DNA of 64,000 nucleotides from Winogradskyella sp. UBA3174. GTDB lineage: Bacteria; Bacteroidota; Bacteroidia; Flavobacteriales; Flavobacteriaceae. The stretch covers positions 40,043-104,042 of the forward strand of contig NZ_DEXW01000025.1 in NCBI RefSeq assembly GCF_002364335.1. The letters are read 5' to 3'. Each line of letters begins with the position of its first letter. The stretch's first letter is position 1. The notes under the pieces are model-generated. The model saw only the letters and a list, made by a program, of their open reading frames with translations. It was not told where the DNA came from and did not search any database. Of this stretch, positions 36,072 through 44,403 are shown piece after piece. The position numbers and the translations under genes are program-made.

Positions 36072-37072
36072 ATTAAATCATCTTCAAGGTAATCTTTTTT
36101 TGCTATTGTACCTATAATGTTTGGCCATTGCATAGCTGAAATCCCATTACCAGGTCGTTTAGTCGTAATGTTTTCTTCGGTTAGAAGACTACCTTTTGAG
36201 ATAGTTTTGCTCGCAACAATACTTTTTCTAGCAATATCTTTATTTTTTAATTCGCTTTGTGTTGGTTCTTTTGTACCGTTACCAAGTGCTTTTTCAATAT
36301 TTCTAATCGCAGAAACCATATTTTTTAGCTCAATAGGTCCTAATGATGCTTTATGGTCAGGTCCTTTTAATGTTTTATCTAAAGTAAAATGTTTTTCAAT
36401 AACGGTTGCTCCTAGAGCAACAGCAGCAGTCGGAACTTCTATGCCAAGAGTGTGGTCCGAATAACCAATAGGAACTTTAAAACGTTCTGCAATAGTTTGC
36501 ATAGCTTTTAGATTAACATCGTGCATTGGTGTAGGATATTCTGTGTTACAATGTAATATGGTAATATCGTTTATTGAAGCACCATTTTTTGTAACGACGT
36601 TGATAGCATTTTCTATATCTTCCATAGTTGCCATTCCTGTGGAAATAATAATTGGCTTTCCTAGGCTTCCAATCTTCTCTAAATATGGGTAATTTGTGAT
36701 TTCACCAGAAGGTATTTTAAATAATGCGATATTTAATTTATTCAGAAAATCGATACTTTCTAAATCGAAAGCGGTTGAGAGAAAATTGATGCCTTTTAGA
36801 GCACAATGCTGAATTAATAAATGATGCTCTTCGTGACTTAATTCTAATCGCTTTACCATTTCTAGTTGACTTTCAGATTTACCAGTATTATTCTTTTGGT
36901 ATTCCGCCATTTGCGCATGTTTGCTAATAACTTTTTCTGAAATAAATGTTTGAAATTTCACATAATCAGCACCAGAATCTGCGGCAATATCAATCATTTG
37001 TTTTGCTAACTCAACATTTCCATTATGGTTAACACCAGCTTCTGCAATAATGATTACTTTATTTGAATTCAT
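36068..37072 (-). CDS. legI: N-acetylneuraminate/legionaminate synthase family protein
   Basis: Condenses a 2,4-diacetamido-2,4,6-trideoxy-mannose with phosphoenolpyruvate to form the nonulosonic acid. 334 residues: the NeuB TIM barrel (IIIAEAGVNHNGN near the start, KFQTF, KIPSGEI, STGMATMEDIE, LHCNTEYPTP, YSDHTLG, EKHFTLDK) and a C-terminal SAF/antifreeze-like domain (about 280-334; KSIVASKTISKGSLLTEENITTKRPG). All conserved segments are intact. The operon context assigns it to legionaminic rather than sialic acid; pseudaminate synthase is less likely because the LegB/LegC/PtmE set is present. Confidence 0.9.
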   Translation of the reverse strand: MNSNKVIIIAEAGVNHNGNVELAKQMIDIAADSGADYVKFQTFISEKVISKHAQMAEYQKNNTGKSESQLEMVKRLELSHEEHHLLIQHCALKGINFLSTAFDLESIDFLNKLNIALFKIPSGEITNYPYLEKIGSLGKPIIISTGMATMEDIENAINVVTKNGASINDITILHCNTEYPTPMHDVNLKAMQTIAERFKVPIGYSDHTLGIEVPTAAVALGATVIEKHFTLDKTLKGPDHKASLGPIELKNMVSAIRNIEKALGNGTKEPTQSELKNKDIARKSIVASKTISKGSLLTEENITTKRPGNGISAMQWPNIIGTIAKKDYLEDDLI

Positions 37073-37083
37073 AGATGACTTCT

Positions 37084-37719
37084 TTATATATCTTTAATAG
37101 GTTTTGATGGGATTCCTATGGATAATGTGTTTGATGATAAATCTTTAGTAAGAAGAGAGCTAGCTCCTAAAATTGAATTAGATCCTATATTTAAATTTTG
37201 AAGCACGGTTGCTCCAGATCCTATAAGGTTATTATCGCCAATTTTAATACCACCACTTAAATTAACACCTGGATTTACAACATTGCAATCGCCTATAACA
37301 GAATCATGCCCTAAAGTGACATTTAGATTAAAAACATTTAGAGATCCAATTTTTATGTCACAAGTAAAATTGCAGCCACTTGTAATGATATTTCCTTTGC
37401 CTAACTTAATTTCTTTTAAATAACCATTAAAATTAGGGTGTATAAGATTTGGGAAATTATAATTATTGTATATCGTTTTTAATTTTCTAATGATTTGCGG
37501 ATCGCCAATACCGATCGCTAAATCGACTAAATTATGACTTTGAAGAAAGGTGTTTTCGTTAATAATTGGTAGACCAAAAATTTCATCCTGTATTGTATCG
37601 CTTTTATCTATAAATCCACAGATATTAAAAGTATGATTCTTACTGTTTATTGCGTCAATAAGACAATAGACCTCTTTTGCAAAACCACCTGAACCAATTA
37701 TGTAAATATCTTTAATCAT
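37084..37719 (-). CDS. legH: Sugar O/N-acetyltransferase with hexapeptide repeats (NeuD/PglD/LegH family)
   Basis: Acetylates the C4 amino group of the pathway's sugar nucleotide. 211 residues: an N-terminal Rossmann-like half (IYIIGSGGFAKEVYCLID) and a left-handed beta-helix (about 100-205: GNIITSGCNFTCDIKIGS, LGHDSVIGDCNVVNPGVNLSGG, IGDNNLIGSGATV). The catalytic histidine is the one in GHDSVIG. It follows a 166-base gap after legC that contains a -7 box, so the lower half of the pathway may have its own promoter. The gene next to it encodes the synthase, 11 bases on. Confidence 0.85.
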   Translation of the reverse strand: MIKDIYIIGSGGFAKEVYCLIDAINSKNHTFNICGFIDKSDTIQDEIFGLPIINENTFLQSHNLVDLAIGIGDPQIIRKLKTIYNNYNFPNLIHPNFNGYLKEIKLGKGNIITSGCNFTCDIKIGSLNVFNLNVTLGHDSVIGDCNVVNPGVNLSGGIKIGDNNLIGSGATVLQNLNIGSNSILGASSLLTKDLSSNTLSIGIPSKPIKDI

Positions 37720-37820
37720 TGCATTACATTTTACTATCTAATTACTTTCCTATTTCTTGTTAAATCTAATGTTATATGTCATTTCTTAATTGGTCGTCAT
37801 TTGGTTAAATGATAGATGCT

Positions 37821-37844
37821 AACCTTTTTTCTTCAAGGTTTTTT
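37821..37844 (+). other. Hairpin with T tail inside the nonulosonate operon
   Basis: AACCTT (37821-37826) and AAGGTT (37835-37840) with an 8-base loop, followed by TTTT. It has terminator form only on the plus strand, where no upstream gene exists; on the minus strand it would be a plain RNA hairpin in the legC-legH gap. Confidence 0.35.
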
Positions 37845-37855
37845 AGCAATATCTA

Positions 37856-37863
37856 CAAATGTA
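37856..37863 (-). promoter_or_regulatory. -7 box in the legC-legH gap
   Basis: TACATTTG on the minus strand, a full TAnnTTTG match, about 137 bases before legH. It may start an internal transcript for legH-legI-legG-ptmE-legF. Confidence 0.4.
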
Positions 37864-37885
37864 ATTACGCTATATTATTTTTAGT

Positions 37886-39028
37886 TTAAATAACACTACT
37901 AGGTAAATTTACAATTCTATTTTCTAAATATTCAGAATTATCGAGATTACCACATTGTGCAGAGTTATACATAGGTAGTGAGTTCATTAGTTTCCATATA
38001 GGTCTGGTCATTACACCAGCTTCATTAGTGGTTTTAAGAAACTCATTTCGTGCCTCTAAACCTTTTAATTCAATAGCATTTAGCCAAAAATTTGATAGGC
38101 CTTCTGAAATTGGTTCTATAAAATTAATAGCGTCATTATCTTTAAAATAAGAGCTGTATGTTTTTGAGAGTTTCTGCTTAGATTCTAAAAAACTTGGTAA
38201 GGATTCCATTTGAGCACAACCTAAAGCTGCGTTTAGATTTGGTAAACGGTAATTGTAGGCTGTAACATCATGATGGTATTCCCAAGGATGCGGTACTTTA
38301 GCAGTAGTGGTAATGTACTTTGCTTTTTCTGCGAGTGTTTTGTTATCTGTAATGATCATGCCACCACCACCAGTAGTAATGGTTTTATTGCCATTAAAAC
38401 TCAAAGTTCCAACCAGACCAAAAGTCCCAGTATGTTTGTTTTTGTAATAACTTCCTAAGGATTCAGCAGCATCTTCAACAACATTAATATGGTGTTTGTT
38501 ACAAATTTCAACAATGGCATCGATACGCGTTGGTAAGCCAAATGTGTGCATGGGTACAACTGCTTTTATAATGCGCTTTGTGCTATTGTTGATGCATTTA
38601 CCATCAATAATAGAGGTGTTTTTTTCTAAGAAATATTTAAGTTTTTCTGGTGATAGACCCATTGTATCTCTATCTACATCTACAAAAACAGAATGTGCAC
38701 TACAGTAACTAATCGCATTTGCGGTTGCTACAAATGTTAGTGGCTGTGTTATAACTTCGTCATTAGATGTTACATCTGCTAATAGTAAACCGATATGTAA
38801 TGCAGCAGTGCCATTTACCATGGCAACTGCATATTTGGCACCTGTAAATTTGGCTACAGAAGCTTCAAACTGATCTACAAATTTCCCAACACTAGAAACG
38901 AATGTAGAATCAATACACTCGTTAATGTATTTTTTTTCATTGCCTCTAAATCTAGGCTCGTGAAGCGGAATAAAATCTTCGGTTTTATAAATATCGCGTA
39001 TAAGTGTGATTATATCTTGGTGCATCAA
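37886..39028 (-). CDS. legC: Sugar aminotransferase, LegC type (DegT/DnrJ/EryC1 family)
   Basis: A PLP enzyme that puts an amino group on C4 of the 4-keto-6-deoxy sugar nucleotide. 380 residues. The N-terminus FIPLHEPRFRGNEKKYINECIDSTFVSSVG (given here by its segments FIPLHEPRFRGNE and FVSSVGKFVDQFE) is typical of the LegC branch. The PLP lysine is in SFNGNKTITTGGGG; the aspartate contacting the PLP nitrogen is in VVEDAAESLG. It begins directly at the end of legB (no gap), so the two consecutive steps are co-translated. Confidence 0.88.
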   Translation of the reverse strand: MMHQDIITLIRDIYKTEDFIPLHEPRFRGNEKKYINECIDSTFVSSVGKFVDQFEASVAKFTGAKYAVAMVNGTAALHIGLLLADVTSNDEVITQPLTFVATANAISYCSAHSVFVDVDRDTMGLSPEKLKYFLEKNTSIIDGKCINNSTKRIIKAVVPMHTFGLPTRIDAIVEICNKHHINVVEDAAESLGSYYKNKHTGTFGLVGTLSFNGNKTITTGGGGMIITDNKTLAEKAKYITTTAKVPHPWEYHHDVTAYNYRLPNLNAALGCAQMESLPSFLESKQKLSKTYSSYFKDNDAINFIEPISEGLSNFWLNAIELKGLEARNEFLKTTNEAGVMTRPIWKLMNSLPMYNSAQCGNLDNSEYLENRIVNLPSSVI

Positions 39029-40216
39029 TTACATTTTATGGTCTAAATATCTTCCGGTTTCTTTATGTCCGAAATCAGGAATCATTTTAAAAAACAAAGC
39101 GGTTAAATCGTCTTTTTTCCAAGATTTATTAGACCTTAATTCGTTAATTTTTTTTTCAAACAATTCGAGTTTATTATCATCTACATTTAATTCATTTTTT
39201 ATGATACCTAAATTGATAAACTGATTCATGTCTAATGTTTCATTATCTGTAAAAAATTCTTCAAAATCTTTTTCGCCAGTCGTATCGCTCTTTGTAAATA
39301 AACAAGGCCATTTACCTTCTTTTGGTAATGTTTTCGCTAAAGCTCTTGCTTCATCTTCTGTATCACATAGAAAAGGCTCATATCCAAGAGATTTTACATA
39401 TTTAACTGCGATATCTGCAAAACTTATTAAGTGAAGCGATTCGTTAAGCTTAGGGAAAAATATATCTCGGTTATCGCCAAAGATGCAAGACATTAAACAG
39501 AGTTCACCTGATTCTTTTGGTATAACAAAGTAGCGTTTAATATCATTTGGTGCTACTATGGGTTGTTGCTTTTTTATACGCTGGTCAAAACCATGAAGTA
39601 AAGAACCATCAGAAAAGGCAACGTTAGCAAAACGGGCAGTAGAAATAGGGATTTGTTTGCTTTTTCGCATTAAAAACATTTCCATAATACGTTTAGAAGC
39701 TCCCATCATATTTACTGGGTTAGCTGCTTTATCTGTAGAAACACAAAAGTATTTTTTCACACCATTATCAATAGATTGTTGAATAGTTTTGTCGGTGTTA
39801 AAAATATTGACATCAATCATTCGCATTAATGTAAACGGATCTTTTTCACTACGCACATGTTTTAGCGCAGACAGGTTTAGAACATAATCGTACTTGCCGT
39901 CCGATTTTATAAACGCATCATATTCAAGAGATCCAATATCTAGTCCAAAGGTTTTAAAATCACCATCTATATATCCAAACGAACTGCGAATATCTCTTAC
40001 CAGTTCTACTAAATTATTTTCGCTTATATCTACAACATGGAGTTTTTTAGGGTTGCGTTTAAAGATTTCTTTGGTGACTGCTTGCCCAATAGAGCCAGCT
40101 CCACCAATAACTAAAAATCTTGAAGCTGAAACGATCGTTTTTAATTGCTTTTGGTTAGCATCAATATCATCTTTAAAAAGTTCTTTTTGCCTTCCAATAA
40201 GCTCTAAAATTTGCAT
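39029..40216 (-). CDS. legB: NDP-sugar 4,6-dehydratase, LegB type (extended SDR, CapD-like)
   Basis: Catalyses the first modification of the NDP-GlcNAc donor, a 4,6-dehydration. 395 residues: the Rossmann nucleotide motif GGAGSIGQAV near residue 38, the substrate loop LSALKHVRSEKDPF near 120, and the catalytic segment CVSTDKAANPVNMMGASKR near 170. In that segment Met takes the place of the usual Tyr before the catalytic Lys (M-x3-K), as described for WbpM-type dehydratases. A TATTTTTA box lies in the 58-base gap upstream. It opens the legB-legC pair. Confidence 0.87.
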   Translation of the reverse strand: MQILELIGRQKELFKDDIDANQKQLKTIVSASRFLVIGGAGSIGQAVTKEIFKRNPKKLHVVDISENNLVELVRDIRSSFGYIDGDFKTFGLDIGSLEYDAFIKSDGKYDYVLNLSALKHVRSEKDPFTLMRMIDVNIFNTDKTIQQSIDNGVKKYFCVSTDKAANPVNMMGASKRIMEMFLMRKSKQIPISTARFANVAFSDGSLLHGFDQRIKKQQPIVAPNDIKRYFVIPKESGELCLMSCIFGDNRDIFFPKLNESLHLISFADIAVKYVKSLGYEPFLCDTEDEARALAKTLPKEGKWPCLFTKSDTTGEKDFEEFFTDNETLDMNQFINLGIIKNELNVDDNKLELFEKKINELRSNKSWKKDDLTALFFKMIPDFGHKETGRYLDHKM

Positions 40217-40274
40217 GTAACTTGGTGTTTAACGTAAAAATACTATAATGTTTGTTAATCTTAGGTACGTCATC

Positions 40275-41279
40275 TTATTTTCGTTTGAAATGCGCATGTC
40301 CAAGACTTATTTTTTCTTCAACATGTTCTAAATTATCAATTGCTGTTGAAAAGGCTGTAAATGCTTTTTTAAACTTTAAATTGGGATGAAGGTTCAACAA
40401 TTCAGCCGGAAAAAGTTTCGGCAACACAATGATTCTAGAATCCGTTTTAAAGAGGACTTTATAATCCGTTCGTTCTCTAGGATGTGGTTTTATGTAGATA
40501 ATATCTGTATTTGCTTGGTCTATAAAGTCTATACAGATGTCTAATTTTTCTTGTTCGTGCTCAATAACGCCATCTTCATTTAAGGTTTGGGTTAAAATGA
40601 TACTTTTGGTTTTATCTTTTGGAAATAAGGATTCAGTATCTAGATCTATATCTGGTAAAAAAGCAGAGGATAATATATTTAATTTATCTGGACTCAAATT
40701 TTTTAAAGTCTCCTTCCAGTTTAATTTCTCAGATTTTACTTTAAGTTCTTCTGGTAAATCATTAGGAGTGGTTGCAAAGACTTTTGTAATACGTCTATCA
40801 AATCCATTGACTATTGGCCTGTTAACTAACCAGCTTGTTAACTTTTTAGAAAAGCTTGGTGCTTCGGTTACATAGCTTTTTAAGCCATCTTCAATCATGT
40901 ATTTATCATGGTTTTTATACTTATACATGAAATAGTTTTTGGCTGAGTCTGGTGAGCAGATGTAAACGTCAAAATTATCATTGCCGTTTTTGATTGTATT
41001 TAATCCTGAATTTTCTGCATCTATTAAATCGACAATCTTTTTTCTATTGAAGGTGTAGGTGAATTTTCCGGCACGTTTTTTTTGCTTCTTTCTACCGATC
41101 ATTAAAATGACATCATCAAACCACTCGGTTTTTTTTAGGCCTGCGATTAATGATTCAATATTTGGTGTTATTTCAACAATGACTAAGACATTATTTTTAA
41201 GTTTTCGCTCTTCAATAAGCAGTATCGATAACAAGATGTGATATACAGAAGTGATAACGAAAATTCCTTTTGGTTGCAT
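40275..41279 (-). CDS. Putative sialyl/nonulosonyl-transferase (GT52/GT38-like)
   Basis: A 334-residue cytosolic glycosyltransferase. Bacterial sialyltransferases of families GT38/GT52 share three short motifs, and all have plausible matches: D/E-D/E-G in MIEDGLKSY, HP in IYIKPHPRE, and a serine/threonine pair in AFSTAIDN near the C-terminus. The start fits MQPKGIFVITSVYHILLS at 41279; 16 codons further up remain open (to 41327) but lie in the promoter region. It is directly upstream of legB on the same strand, so its donor is probably the CMP-activated nonulosonate made by this operon. Family assignment is by motif only. Confidence 0.65.
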   Translation of the reverse strand: MQPKGIFVITSVYHILLSILLIEERKLKNNVLVIVEITPNIESLIAGLKKTEWFDDVILMIGRKKQKKRAGKFTYTFNRKKIVDLIDAENSGLNTIKNGNDNFDVYICSPDSAKNYFMYKYKNHDKYMIEDGLKSYVTEAPSFSKKLTSWLVNRPIVNGFDRRITKVFATTPNDLPEELKVKSEKLNWKETLKNLSPDKLNILSSAFLPDIDLDTESLFPKDKTKSIILTQTLNEDGVIEHEQEKLDICIDFIDQANTDIIYIKPHPRERTDYKVLFKTDSRIIVLPKLFPAELLNLHPNLKFKKAFTAFSTAIDNLEHVEEKISLGHAHFKRK

Positions 41280-41347
41280 TTTAAAGTAAAGATTAGATTG
41301 TAAAAATAGGATTATTTTAAAGTTCAATAGGTATTAATAAATCAAAC

Positions 41348-41355
41348 TATATTTG
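41348..41355 (+). promoter_or_regulatory. -7 box before the kinase-like gene
   Basis: TATATTTG, a full TAnnTTTG match, 26 bases before the GTG start at 41382. It supports that start and a short leader. Confidence 0.5.
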
Positions 41356-41381
41356 TAGACAAAATAAAACTCTATTGCTGC

Positions 41382-42152
41382 GTGCACAGAACTAAAAAAA
41401 TACATCAAAATTTTATATCTCTCGAAACGCTTTTAGATGATAGTATTGAGCATTACGATACTAAGGGAACTCCATTCGGAAATCAAGATAGAAACTCACT
41501 AAAGCTTTTTGAAATTGCCCCTTATATTTTTAATGTAAAGTCTTTTAGAATTCCTAATGTTATTAATCAAATTGCTTATAATTTTTTCAGAAAAAGCAAG
41601 GCGCAACGCTCTTTTGAATATGCGAATAAGCTAATAAAATTAGATATTGGTACGCCACAACCAGTGGCATATTATGAGTTTAAAACACCATTTTTATTTA
41701 ATAAGAGTTACTATATTTCAGAGCAATTAGAGTGTGATTTAACGTATAGAGAGCTCACCAAGGATTTAGAATTTCCAGATCACGAAGCTATTTTACGAGC
41801 ATTTACAAGATTTACTTACAAACTGCATGAGAAAAATGTAAAATTTTTAGACCATTCTCCAGGAAACACTTTGATTAAAAAGTTAGACGACGTTTACAAT
41901 TTTTATTTAGTAGATCTTAACAGAATGGACTTTAAGACTATGGATTTAAGCGAGCGTATAAAAAACTTCGCAAAATTAACGACGCATAAATCTATGATTG
42001 AAACGATGAGCGACGAGTACGCAAAATGTTGTAATGAGCCTTACGGTACTGTTTTTAATTTAATGTGGAAAGAGACCCAAGATTTTCAGAACCGTTATTG
42101 GAGACGACGTCGTTTAAAAAATAAATTAAAATTTTGGAAGAAGAAAAAGTAA
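41382..42152 (+). CDS. Lipopolysaccharide kinase-like protein (Kdo/WaaP-type fold)
   Basis: A 256-residue protein kinase-like fold enzyme. The catalytic loop is FLDHSPGNTLIKK (aspartate and asparagine in D-x4-N spacing, about residues 156-161) and the metal-binding segment is LVDLNRMDF (about 185). This is the pattern of Kdo kinase and WaaP, which phosphorylate sugars of the lipopolysaccharide core. The C-terminus is very basic (RRRRLKNKLKFWKKKK), which suits membrane contact. The start is GTG, supported by the -7 box upstream. It ends five bases from a convergent glycosyltransferase gene. Confidence 0.72.
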   Translation: MHRTKKIHQNFISLETLLDDSIEHYDTKGTPFGNQDRNSLKLFEIAPYIFNVKSFRIPNVINQIAYNFFRKSKAQRSFEYANKLIKLDIGTPQPVAYYEFKTPFLFNKSYYISEQLECDLTYRELTKDLEFPDHEAILRAFTRFTYKLHEKNVKFLDHSPGNTLIKKLDDVYNFYLVDLNRMDFKTMDLSERIKNFAKLTTHKSMIETMSDEYAKCCNEPYGTVFNLMWKETQDFQNRYWRRRRLKNKLKFWKKKK

Positions 42153-42157
42153 AGTGC

Positions 42158-42928
42158 TTACCGCTGTTTAATTAAGGTTCTCAGTTTTGAGTATTTTAAA
42201 TACGTAATTTTACCTGTTTGATAACAAATTCTAAAACCATTTAAACCGTCTAAAAAACCAAGTCTTAAAACATAGGCTTTAAAAAAAGCCCAAAACGGAT
42301 TCCATATAAGTTTAGTTAATGGAGCCGTTTTATTTTTATCTAAATAAGCTTTAGCTGCAATGGTAGAAAAATACGCTGTTTTCTTATCCATCTCCTTATA
42401 AGTTCTATACGTCCAATGTAAAATGTCACCTTTTAAATAACTTTTTTTTGTAGTTGCATCATGCAATTGCACATTGTCATGCGGATTTATACCGCACCAT
42501 TCTCCCTTACGTTTGTCAAAAACACGGAGTTTCTTATTTGGGTACCAATCAGAATGTTTTATCCATTGCCCACAGAAATTATTGAAACGATTACAGTAAT
42601 AACCGTCAAATTGCCAATTGGTTTTTAAATCTATTATTGTTTTTTGAAGTGCTTCAGATAACGCTTCATCACCATCTAATGATACAACATGGTTATATTT
42701 GGCTTGTTTTAAAGCAAAATTCTTTTGTTCTATGTAACCAAGAAATTTTTGTTCAATAAATTTTACTTTAAAGCGATTACAAATGGCTTTTGTATTATCT
42801 GTAGAAAAAGAATCTACAACAATAATCTCATCGACTACCTTTGTCAACGACTGTAAACAACGTTCAATATTACGTTCTTCATTAAAAGTTATAATGACTC
42901 CAGAGAGTTTAATTGTTGAGGTGCTCAT
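42158..42928 (-). CDS. Glycosyltransferase family 2, WaaE/KdtX-like
   Basis: About 256 residues when started at MSTSTIKLSG (42928). The frame is open to 43003 but the extra part overlaps the divergent gene. GT2 features: GVIITFNEERNIERCLQSL at the start, DEIIVVDSFSTDNT, and SLDGDEAL (DxD-like metal site). The tail has the WNPFWAFFKAYVLRLGFLDGLNGF signature typical of LOS-core beta-1,4-glucosyltransferases (WaaE/KdtX). It probably adds a core sugar to lipid A-Kdo at the inner membrane. Neighbours are two kinase-fold proteins and another GT2. Confidence 0.82.
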   Translation of the reverse strand: MSTSTIKLSGVIITFNEERNIERCLQSLTKVVDEIIVVDSFSTDNTKAICNRFKVKFIEQKFLGYIEQKNFALKQAKYNHVVSLDGDEALSEALQKTIIDLKTNWQFDGYYCNRFNNFCGQWIKHSDWYPNKKLRVFDKRKGEWCGINPHDNVQLHDATTKKSYLKGDILHWTYRTYKEMDKKTAYFSTIAAKAYLDKNKTAPLTKLIWNPFWAFFKAYVLRLGFLDGLNGFRICYQTGKITYLKYSKLRTLIKQR

Positions 42929-42945
42929 AGATTTGGTAAAAATAG

Positions 42946-42953
42946 TATTTTTG
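42946..42953 (+). promoter_or_regulatory. -7 box of a leaderless GT2 gene
   Basis: TATTTTTG ends six bases before the ATG at 42959. The whole divergent intergenic region is only 30 bases. No -33 TTG at 20 bases is seen. Confidence 0.45.
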
Positions 42954-42958
42954 TTGTA

Positions 42959-43783
42959 ATGAATCTGATAGAAATTTCTGTTGTTATAAGTACTTATAAT
43001 CATCCTGAATGGTTACAAAAAGTATTGTGGAGTTTTGAATGCCAAAATTTTAAAAATTTTGAGCTCATAATTGCTGATGATGGCTCTACTGAAGAAACTA
43101 AACACTTTATTGATGTATTTAAAACTACAGTCAATTTTCCTATAAAGCATGTCTGGCACGAAGATAATGGTTTTCAGAAAACAAAAATTTTGAATAAAGC
43201 ATTATTAGAATGTGATGCAGATTATGTGCTTTTTACAGATGGAGATTGTGTTGTGCGTAACGATTTTCTTCAAAAGCATTTGGATTTTAGAGAGGCTGGT
43301 TATTTTTTATCTGGTGGTTATTTTAAGCTACCAATGAATATTTCTAAATTAATTTCTGAATCAGACATAAAACAACAAAGCTGTTTTGATATTAATTGGT
43401 TAAAGTCTAATGGATTAAAATCGTCTTTTAAGACTAACAAAATTACAGCAAGCGGACTCAAAGAAAAGGTGCTCAATAAATTTACACCAACAACCGCTAC
43501 TTGGAATGGACACAATTCTTCTGGTTGGAAAAAGGATATTATTGCAGTAAATGGTTTTGACGAGCGTATGCAATATGGAGGTGAAGATAGAGAACTTGGT
43601 GAGCGAATGTTTAATAATGGTATTAAAGCTAAACAGATTCGCTACAGCGCTATTTGTATACATTTAGATCATGCAAGAAGCTATGCAAAACCAGAAATGG
43701 TTGCCAAAAATGAGAAGATAAGAGCAATTACAAAAGCAGAAAAAGTAATAAGAACTCCTTTTGGAATAGAAAAATTAGGGTAA
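42959..43783 (+). CDS. Glycosyltransferase family 2
   Basis: A 274-residue GT2 enzyme with GT-A fold: ISVVISTYNHPEWLQKVL, IIADDGSTEET (nucleotide-binding DDGS), VLFTDGDCVVR (DxD motif) and YGGEDRELGERMFNNG (the ED motif holding the catalytic base). The segment HVWHEDNGFQKTKILNKAL between them is common in the branch that includes chondroitin-polymerase-like and core transferases. The gene overlaps the downstream YrbL gene by one base (TAATG), so they are coupled. The acceptor is unknown. Confidence 0.85.
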   Translation: MNLIEISVVISTYNHPEWLQKVLWSFECQNFKNFELIIADDGSTEETKHFIDVFKTTVNFPIKHVWHEDNGFQKTKILNKALLECDADYVLFTDGDCVVRNDFLQKHLDFREAGYFLSGGYFKLPMNISKLISESDIKQQSCFDINWLKSNGLKSSFKTNKITASGLKEKVLNKFTPTTATWNGHNSSGWKKDIIAVNGFDERMQYGGEDRELGERMFNNGIKAKQIRYSAICIHLDHARSYAKPEMVAKNEKIRAITKAEKVIRTPFGIEKLG

Positions 43784-44403
43784 TGGTACAACTCAATGAT
43801 AGTCTGTATATAGCAGAAGGTGTTGCCAGAAAATGTTATCATCATCCTGAAAACACTAACCTATGTATAAAAATTGGAAAGCCAGAAATAGCCAAAGACC
43901 ACTTATATAAAGAGATAAATTACTATAGTAAAATACAAAAGAAAGATACGAGTCAGTTTTCATATCCGTTCTATTCGAAATTTCGTGGAGAAATCAGCAC
44001 AAATTTGGGTACAGGTTTTGTTTATGATTTAATTAAAGACGAACCATCACAAAAAATATCATTAACATTACGCCATTATTTAGAGATGGAAGATTCGCCT
44101 ATTTCAGATGCGACTATTATTAATGAATTAAAGCGTTTAAAACAACAAATGATAGAGCATAAAGTTTTTGTTGGTGATTTGAGAGCTAGAAATATTTGTG
44201 TAAAAATTTTGAAAGATACATCCATTCAATTAATCGTTATAGATGGTCTTGGGCATCGCGATTTTTTCCCATTAGCAGATTGGTTTCATCATTATGCTAA
44301 AAAGAAAGTGGAGCGTCGCTTTATAAAATCTAATTTACACTCACTAGAAGCGCAACGTATTTTATTAAAGCGTCTTAGAGCTATAGGAGCTAAATATATT
44401 TAA
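43783..44403 (+). CDS. YrbL family protein (kinase-like fold)
   Basis: A 206-residue protein of the family named after E. coli YrbL, a PhoP-controlled gene. It has a kinase-like layout: KCYHHPENTNLCIKIGKP at the start, the catalytic-loop-like VFVGDLRARNICVK (D-x4-N) near residue 130 and IVIDGLGHRDFFPL, resembling the DFG region. The family function is not established, but its position between a GT2 and a GT9 gene fits a sugar kinase of the lipopolysaccharide core. Its last 14 bases overlap the end of the convergent GT9 gene. Confidence 0.75.
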   Translation: MVQLNDSLYIAEGVARKCYHHPENTNLCIKIGKPEIAKDHLYKEINYYSKIQKKDTSQFSYPFYSKFRGEISTNLGTGFVYDLIKDEPSQKISLTLRHYLEMEDSPISDATIINELKRLKQQMIEHKVFVGDLRARNICVKILKDTSIQLIVIDGLGHRDFFPLADWFHHYAKKKVERRFIKSNLHSLEAQRILLKRLRAIGAKYI

